Positions 24,221-29,485 of a stretch of 31,316 bases of DNA are shown here, piece by piece. The stretch is from an uncultured bacterium (GTDB lineage Bacteria; Patescibacteriota; Dojkabacteria; SC72): positions 1 through 31,316 of the forward strand of contig CALDJM010000039.1 of assembly GCA_937899155.1 (NCBI GenBank), in the 5' to 3' direction. Made by a program: the position numbers and the translations under genes. The stretch's first letter is position 1; each line of letters starts with the position of its first letter. The notes beneath the pieces were generated by a model, which searched no databases, was not told the origin of the DNA, and was given only the letters and a program-made list of their open reading frames with translations.

Positions 24221-25013
24221 TGTTGATAGTGAAAAGAGAGGTAAGTTGTTACTCTTAGCAGCTTTAATTGCCTTGCCTATATTTATTCTAAAGATTGTTT
24301 CTAGAGAAGCATATCCTATATGGAGAATATTTCTTAATTCATTGATATATTTCGGTTCAACATTTGTAGGTCTTCTTTGGGCTTTAAACTTTCAGGTAAA
24401 GAAAAAATCATTTATACATATCTTTCAGGCTTCTTTATTTGTACTCTCGGAGTATCTTTTTATTGAATTCTTCTTCTTCCAAAAGTTTAGTAGGATCTAT
24501 GAAGCATTTATTCTTTTAGCTTTAGTAGTAGCTGTTTTCTTTGCTAATTATTTTATCTTCCTAATGGTTAATGTGTTAAATGTTAATCAATTTAAGCAAA
24601 TTCCATTAGCACAGGTTGGGAGGACAATTTCATATATCTCGTCGATATTTATGGTGTATTTCTTTACCTTTAGCCTTATGGTTAGTGGTCTTGCTACATA
24701 TGTCCTTTTTCCTTTGATAATTTTATTATTCTTTCTTGTTGCTCTTTTGCATTATACCAACACTGACCTTGAGGGAGTAGAGTTGTTTAGGAAGAGTTTT
24801 GTAACAGCATTGATTATGATTGTTTTGCTTGTTACAGTAATGTTTGTTGGGGATATGCATGAAATTATTTCTTTTGCACCGGTAGTAGGGTACTTTTTAT
24901 GTGTAAATGTTCTTACACATGAGAAGATTTCAAATGGTTATGTAAAGAATTTCTGGTTGTATATTCTCTTTCTTCTGTTTTCGTTGTTTTTGATTTTCAT
25001 TTTGAATATGTAG
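24201..25013 (+). CDS. Multi-pass membrane protein of unknown function
   Basis: The 270-aa protein has about eight hydrophobic helices spread from residue 15 to the end. I see no family motif. Short charged loops (QVKKKSF, TNTDLEGVELFRKSF) separate the helices. Its start overlaps the end of ruvB by 20 bases, so it is translated with the ruv genes, yet there is no evident functional link to recombination. The coding sequence has the same G-rich strand bias as its plus-strand neighbours, which supports it as a native gene. Confidence 0.65.
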   Translation: MRREEGNVDSEKRGKLLLLAALIALPIFILKIVSREAYPIWRIFLNSLIYFGSTFVGLLWALNFQVKKKSFIHIFQASLFVLSEYLFIEFFFFQKFSRIYEAFILLALVVAVFFANYFIFLMVNVLNVNQFKQIPLAQVGRTISYISSIFMVYFFTFSLMVSGLATYVLFPLIILLFFLVALLHYTNTDLEGVELFRKSFVTALIMIVLLVTVMFVGDMHEIISFAPVVGYFLCVNVLTHEKISNGYVKNFWLYILFLLFSLFLIFILNM

Positions 25014-25051
25014 GTATGTAGCATAGGGGAGTAGGGGTTGCTACAGTTTAG

Positions 25052-25078
25052 AACCTATAGTGTTTCACAACCTATAGT
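25052..25078 (+). repeat. Short direct repeat AACCTATAGT in the intergenic region
   Basis: AACCTATAGT occurs at 25052-25061 and 25069-25078, 17 bases apart start to start. The related CCTATAGTGT also occurs at 10223-10232 before rpsF. No function is known to me; it may be a protein-binding site. Confidence 0.4.
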
Positions 25079-25247
25079 AATCAGTGTGGACAAGTTTCTG
25101 CTAATATTTCCTTTTTATGAAGAAATATATAATAGGTTAAAAGGAAAGAAGAAAGATTTAGAAATAAATTATCTGTATCTGTGAGCAGTATATGAGAGGG
25201 ACTACTACTCTGTCTAAAAACATGTTACAATTCTGGAACATATGACC

Positions 25248-25279
25248 GAGTATAATCGCCCTTATGTGCGATTGTACTC
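25248..25279 (+). other. Long palindrome (12-bp arms, 8-base centre) upstream of the recombinase gene
   Basis: GAGTATAATCGC (25248-25259) pairs with GCGATTGTACTC (25268-25279), with one G-T pair. The centre is CCTTATGT. Only a weak ATTTTAAAT follows, so it is a poor terminator. It could close the ruv transcript, act as an operator, or be a recombination site for the recombinase encoded 190 bases downstream. The remaining 455-base gap holds a purine-rich stretch (25110-25200) in which I see nothing further. Confidence 0.45.
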
Positions 25280-25467
25280 ATTTTAAATTAAGAAATGTTG
25301 TAATTATGCTTCTTTTTATATTCTTAAAATCTTACTCTTCCTGTTGCATATCTTTCATTTTTCTATTCTTACTATTTTTAATGAATATTCCATTTTTCAG
25401 TTCTAGAAAATTTTTCATAGCCCCCTACTCTGAATTTTTTAAATTTTATTTTATGCTAATATATTAA
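25264..25467 (+). CDS. Doubtful small hydrophobic ORF, 67 aa
   Basis: The ORF begins MCDCTHF, continues as a Phe/Leu/Ile/Ser-rich hydrophobic stretch and stops 1 base before the recombinase start. TATAAT at 25251-25256 ends 7 bases before the ATG, the spacing seen at leaderless genes here. Against it: the coding strand is pyrimidine-rich, unlike its neighbours, AT-rich DNA readily yields Phe/Leu/Ile runs, and the ATG lies inside a palindrome. Confidence 0.2.
   Translation: MCDCTHFKLRNVVIMLLFIFLKSYSSCCISFIFLFLLFLMNIPFFSSRKFFIAPYSEFFKFYFMLIY
25454..25462 (+). promoter_or_regulatory. Extended -10 promoter of the recombinase gene
   Basis: TGC-TAATAT is an extended -10 box ending 6 bases before the ATG at 25469, so the transcript would be leaderless. 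Confidence 0.45.
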
Positions 25468-25468
25468 T

Positions 25469-26758
25469 ATGGATATACCAAAGCTAAATGATCAGGATGA
25501 TTTCTTAATTGATTTGCAGAATAATAACTACAGTTCCCTAACCATTGTTAACTATGCTCGAGACCTTTCAATCTTTGCTGTGTTTTTGCACTTTAGGAAT
25601 GTTAATTTTATGAATGTGTCTAAAAAAGACATTAGTGCATACAAAGGGTATCTGGTAGCAGGTGAACATATTAAAGATTTGGATAAAATTAGGGATAGAT
25701 ATGCAAAAGATGTTGATATGACAACATTAAACAAGGGTAAGGCTGTAGGAGGCTCGCTAAGGCCTGGGAAAGAAATGGCTGGTGTGAATACACCTAATTT
25801 CGAGGATGGATTTCTTTCTGATATATACAAGAAGGTCTACGGGAGCCTTGGAGTGTCTCGTCCTCCTAAAATTACTAAAAATAAGAGTAAGGGTTTGGAT
25901 CCTAACAGTATTAATAGAATGTTGTCTGCTTTGAGATCGTTTTTGAAGTTTAGGATTGAATGGGATTTGGATATACCGTTGCCACCTGATGCTATTGGTA
26001 TGATGAAGGCTGAGAAGAAGATGAAGAAGATTCCACCAATGGATGAGATGATTAGATTGATTGAGTGTCCAATGGAGTTTGAGAAGGATGAGAAGGTGGC
26101 ATTGAGGAATAGATGTATGTTGGAGATGTTGTTTGCAACAGGTATGAGGATTTCTGAGTTGTTGGGATTGGATCTAGATCAAATAAGTGTTAGTGGTAAG
26201 TTATATATTGTTGGTAAGGGACAGAAAGAAAGATCTGTTTTTATGACACCAAGGAGTTTAAAATGGTTGAATGCTTATTTAAAAGTTAGATTAGAGCATT
26301 CGAATTTAGAAAAAGACCAAAAGAGTTTCACGAAAGAGCGTGAAACTTCTAGTAGTGAGGAGGAATCTCTACTTAATCTAGATATGTTTGATGGAGAGTA
26401 TAAATATATTAAGATGCTTGAGAGTTTTCGAGAGAATGGTTTTTTAGAGAAGTTTGAGTCCCCTGCCCTCTTTATACCTTTTTCTGGTGGTAGGAATGGT
26501 AAGCAAGGGAATAGATTGTCTACTAATTTTTTACAAGAAAAGATAGCTGAGTACAGAAGGAAATTAGGTATTCAGATACCTACTTCTGCACATAGTTTGA
26601 GACATGGTTTTGCAACATATATGGCTGAGGCTGGAGCTAGTCCTGTTGCTCTTCAAGTTTTACTAGGACATTCTAGTCTTGATACTACAACAAAGTATGT
26701 TCATGCCAGCGAAAAATTCGCTGAACAAGCAGTCAGAGAACATCACCCATTAAAATAG
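25469..26758 (+). CDS. Tyrosine recombinase (XerC/XerD-like) with two insertions
   Basis: The catalytic set is complete: R227 (ATGMRISELLGL), K250 (GKGQKERSV), H375 and R378 (HSLRHG), H401 (LLGHSS) and the nucleophile Y410 (TTKYVH). The C-terminal fold and the N-terminal SAM-like core-binding domain match XerC/XerD, which resolve chromosome dimers at dif. At 429 aa it is about 100 residues longer than usual because of two insertions: about residues 63-143 in the core-binding domain, rich in Lys/Gly/Pro, and about 278-334 in the catalytic domain, Ser/Glu-rich. No phage or integron genes are nearby, so a housekeeping Xer role is the most likely. It is convergent with the next gene, only 2 bases apart. 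Confidence 0.85.
   Translation: MDIPKLNDQDDFLIDLQNNNYSSLTIVNYARDLSIFAVFLHFRNVNFMNVSKKDISAYKGYLVAGEHIKDLDKIRDRYAKDVDMTTLNKGKAVGGSLRPGKEMAGVNTPNFEDGFLSDIYKKVYGSLGVSRPPKITKNKSKGLDPNSINRMLSALRSFLKFRIEWDLDIPLPPDAIGMMKAEKKMKKIPPMDEMIRLIECPMEFEKDEKVALRNRCMLEMLFATGMRISELLGLDLDQISVSGKLYIVGKGQKERSVFMTPRSLKWLNAYLKVRLEHSNLEKDQKSFTKERETSSSEEESLLNLDMFDGEYKYIKMLESFRENGFLEKFESPALFIPFSGGRNGKQGNRLSTNFLQEKIAEYRRKLGIQIPTSAHSLRHGFATYMAEAGASPVALQVLLGHSSLDTTTKYVHASEKFAEQAVREHHPLK
26324..26347 (+). repeat. Palindrome inside the recombinase insertion
   Basis: AGTTTCACG (26324-26332) and CGTGAAACT (26339-26347) form a perfect 9-bp inverted repeat with a 6-base centre, inside the second insertion of the recombinase (about residues 286-294). 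It is coding DNA, so the hairpin may mark a small inserted palindromic element, or be chance. Confidence 0.4.
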
Positions 26759-26760
26759 TT

Positions 26761-27276
26761 TTATTCTGTTGTTACTTCAGGGCTTGGAAAAGTAGCCTGT
26801 TGAATTGTTGTATCCTGATCAACACTCCCTTGATCTTCTTTTCCCTGATTTTCCTCCATGTATTGTACGAATTCCTGAACTTCTGGATTGTTCTTGTTAC
26901 TTTCTATTGCGGCTACAGCTGTAGGGTCTCCTGCTTGATATCTTGTTAACAGGTCTTTGGTTGTAGTTGTTTCTGTTACTACATGATTTAAATATTCTAG
27001 TAGCATTTTTTGTTTCATTTGCTCTGCTTGTTCGCCATATGCAGCTGTGAATATTTTTTGAAGATTTTGGTTTGCTTCTTCCATTGTTTTAGGCTCTTCG
27101 ATTAAATCTCTCTCGAGTGTTTCTAATATTGGTAAATCTCTTTCTTGCAATTCTGCTAGAGCTTCGTCAATCATTTCCTCTGCAGCCAAATCCATAAGTT
27201 CGTTGAACTTCTCTTGAGTGAATCCAAGAGAAAGAAGTTTCTGTTTTGCTTCTTCTATTTGTTGATTGAAATCCAT
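26761..27276 (-). CDS. Helical acidic protein of unknown function
   Basis: The 171-aa protein starts MDFNQQIEEAKQKLLSLG and is predominantly helical and acidic for its first 140 residues, then has a Thr/Gln/Glu-rich, probably disordered tail. There is no signal peptide or transmembrane segment, and I recognise no family. It begins 26 bases downstream of the end of the large 675-aa gene on the same strand, so the two probably form one operon and may work together. The ATG is preceded by an A/T-rich run without a Shine-Dalgarno site. Confidence 0.6.
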   Translation of the reverse strand: MDFNQQIEEAKQKLLSLGFTQEKFNELMDLAAEEMIDEALAELQERDLPILETLERDLIEEPKTMEEANQNLQKIFTAAYGEQAEQMKQKMLLEYLNHVVTETTTTKDLLTRYQAGDPTAVAAIESNKNNPEVQEFVQYMEENQGKEDQGSVDQDTTIQQATFPSPEVTTE

Positions 27277-27302
27277 GGCAGTTTTTATTTTATAAATTTA
27301 TA

Positions 27303-29330
27303 TTAATTTCCTGATATCATTTGAATCAAGTTCTGGGCACCTTCTGTACCGATGTTACCTAGTGCAGAAGTTAGACTTGTACTAGGATTTGCTTGGTATG
27401 TGTTTAATAGTGAATGGATCTGAGGTGTAGTTAGATTTTGTGTGATAGCTTCTCGTGTTAAACCATTACCTGTAAGGGCTTTCTCTAGGTTGAATGCTCC
27501 CATGTTTGTAGCTCCTCCTGCAAAGCTGCTAGGGCTCAGTTCTCCTCCAGTGATAGGTGCACCTGCCATATTACCATTCCATGCTGACCCTGGTAGGTCT
27601 ACTCTGCCATTTCTCACTAATACGCCTTCTGTATTAATTGTAGGAGCTTCAACTGTGTTAATTTCGGGAGTTCCAATTTCTGCAGAACCCTTGACTGTAT
27701 TGTTAACAGGGTTCTCTAAACCTCTAGATCCAGGATTTGCATGACCTGAAGGATCTTGACCAGTCGGACTTTGGTCTGGACTAAATCCTTCTGGAGTAGG
27801 TGTCATCTTACTAGCTTGATACATACCTATTAAACCTTTTCCACCCATAAAGAAATGGCTTACTAGGTTTCCAGCAGCAGCTCCTAATGCAAAGCCTCTT
27901 GCTATTTTGATTGTTCCATCTGTTACCTTTAAGACCTTATTCCAAACGGCTATCTTCTTTTCTATTTTTGCTCTCTCTTCTCCTTCTGTTGCTATCATCC
28001 TAGTTTTTAGCCTCTCAATCCTCTTTCTCCCAATAAAACCTGTTATACCAGCACCCCCGGCTACAATAGCACCTCCTATAGCTGCCCATACCCCAACTCC
28101 AGTTCCACCTAATATTGCTGTACCTGCTCCTGCTATCCCTGCAACTATTGCCCATCTCTTAAGTCTCTTTTGTTTCTCTTTTTCGTTTCTTTCTTTCTCT
28201 TCAGGTTTATCCTCTTCAGGGGTTGGTTCTTGGGGTTCATCTTCTTCTGGGGTTGGTGCTTGAGGTTCATCTTCTTCTGAAGTTGGTTCTTGAGGTCTAT
28301 CTCCCTCGGACTTTTTATCAAATGCTTCTTTATATAAATCCCTTTCTCGTTCTAGAAGATTTCCTCGTTGTAGGAGCTTTTCTGCTTCCAGAGACCAAGG
28401 AATTCCGTGTTTTTCCTCAAAATCTTTTTTATACTGTTCTTCTCTGTCCTTTAGATCTTTCCTACTGCTTTCCTCTTGTCTTGCGGTTCTGTCTTGACGG
28501 TGCAAAGAGGAAATCTTTTTCTTTTCTGCTTCTTTTAGCATTAGCAATTGTTCTATCTTTAGTTTGGATGAGTTGAAATTCCCATTTTCATCCCTAATCT
28601 TTGTATTGAACTCCTCTATAATTTCTTTGAAATGATTTTCGAGTAGTAGTTTCTTATCTTTCTCAGGCAAATTTAACTTACTGTAATATGTTTCTTCTCG
28701 TGCATATGCATCATATCCTCTTAGGTATGCATCTTTGAGAAGGTTGTATTCTTCCTCTGTTAATACTTTTCCATTCCTCAATTCTTGGTCGTATTTGCTT
28801 ATAGATTCTTTTATTTTGACCAATTCCGCAACATTGTGTACCTTAGCTTGCTCACCTTGTCTAACTCCTAGCAAGTCTGCATCATCCAGAGTGCTTTTGT
28901 CTTTAGCTCTTGCATCGGGCCCCGTGTTTTTTAAGTATGGAGAGGCTATTTTCTTAGGAGCTTTTACTCCACCAACAATATCTTTGTATTTAGGGTCAGT
29001 GACTCTACGATGACCCTCGGGTCTAGTAGATTGGACTCTATCCTCATCTTTTATAATTTCAAACTCTGCATCGGCCAAATGTGTTGCACCGCTTGCAGAA
29101 GATGGAGAGTCGAAGGTACTTACTGTACCATCTGAACTATAGAGTTTGGTATTGTCTCGTTGGACTTTCTCCATTACGAATCCTTCTTGAGTAGTTGTAT
29201 CTTTTTCTTCAGATGTCCCCTCTCCCTGAGGAGTTGCTTCTGTTCTCTCGGGAGTCATATTTGCATGACTTTCTGTAATTTTTCCTTCTTCTATGAAAGA
29301 ATCATTTCTCTCTGGATTCATAATAAACAT
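27303..29330 (-). CDS. Large charged protein with acidic Pro repeats and Gly-rich membrane segments, unknown
   Basis: The protein is 675 aa if started at 29330; a start at M4 (29321) is equally possible. Residues 1-340 are hydrophilic with Lys/Glu-rich, probably coiled-coil stretches (EEYNLLKDAYLRGYD; KKKISSLHRQDRTARQEESS). Residues 341-375 are three and a half copies of a PQEPTPEEDE unit. A basic stretch and a Gly/Ala-rich hydrophobic pair (about 391-433), rich in GxxxG-like spacings, may span the membrane, and a second hydrophobic stretch follows near 470-500. The C-terminal 150 residues are Gly/Asn/Thr/Ser-rich, ending in a short helical NLTTPQIHSLLNTYQANPST segment. No catalytic motif is visible. 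It could be a structural or envelope protein. Confidence 0.6.
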   Translation of the reverse strand: MFIMNPERNDSFIEEGKITESHANMTPERTEATPQGEGTSEEKDTTTQEGFVMEKVQRDNTKLYSSDGTVSTFDSPSSASGATHLADAEFEIIKDEDRVQSTRPEGHRRVTDPKYKDIVGGVKAPKKIASPYLKNTGPDARAKDKSTLDDADLLGVRQGEQAKVHNVAELVKIKESISKYDQELRNGKVLTEEEYNLLKDAYLRGYDAYAREETYYSKLNLPEKDKKLLLENHFKEIIEEFNTKIRDENGNFNSSKLKIEQLLMLKEAEKKKISSLHRQDRTARQEESSRKDLKDREEQYKKDFEEKHGIPWSLEAEKLLQRGNLLERERDLYKEAFDKKSEGDRPQEPTSEEDEPQAPTPEEDEPQEPTPEEDKPEEKERNEKEKQKRLKRWAIVAGIAGAGTAILGGTGVGVWAAIGGAIVAGGAGITGFIGRKRIERLKTRMIATEGEERAKIEKKIAVWNKVLKVTDGTIKIARGFALGAAAGNLVSHFFMGGKGLIGMYQASKMTPTPEGFSPDQSPTGQDPSGHANPGSRGLENPVNNTVKGSAEIGTPEINTVEAPTINTEGVLVRNGRVDLPGSAWNGNMAGAPITGGELSPSSFAGGATNMGAFNLEKALTGNGLTREAITQNLTTPQIHSLLNTYQANPSTSLTSALGNIGTEGAQNLIQMISGN
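28204..28310 (-). repeat. Tandem 30-base repeat coding for PQEPTPEEDE
   Basis: Three full copies (28221-28250, 28251-28280, 28281-28310) and a partial copy of a 30-base unit encode a ten-residue acidic Pro unit with small differences between copies. The number of copies could vary between strains. Confidence 0.85.
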
Positions 29331-29450
29331 TTAACTAACAGCTTATATAAGACTGCTCTAATTCCATTTATTGGGTTATGAGCAGATTGTTAATATATAC
29401 ATTAATATCTTTCACATATAATGTCAAACCTTTTAGAACAATATAAGAAG

Positions 29451-29479
29451 TTTAGAAAACATCTCTAATCTGATATATT
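29451..29479 (+). promoter_or_regulatory. Promoter of the large membrane protein gene, leaderless spacing
   Basis: TTTAGA (29451-29456, 4/6), a 17-base spacer and TATATT (29474-29479) with a TGA extension (29471-29473) form an extended -10 promoter. The box ends 6 bases before the ATG at 29486. Confidence 0.5.
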
Positions 29480-29485
29480 CTATAT

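Noticed and set aside
25014..25260. Known stable RNA (SRP RNA, tmRNA, RNase P RNA or 6S) in the gap
   Set aside because: I found none of their conserved sequence landmarks. No CRISPR-like spaced repeats are present either; the only repeats are two 10-base copies.
26707..26723. Inverted repeat CAGCGAA/TTCGCTG near the end of the recombinase gene
   Set aside because: It codes for the ordinary ASEKFAE segment of the family, has a 3-base loop and no T tract; probably codon-driven.
27442..29013. Plus-strand frames of 90-120 aa opposite the large minus-strand gene
   Set aside because: They are hydrophobic or low-complexity shadows of the purine-rich minus-strand coding sequence, without promoters or family motifs.
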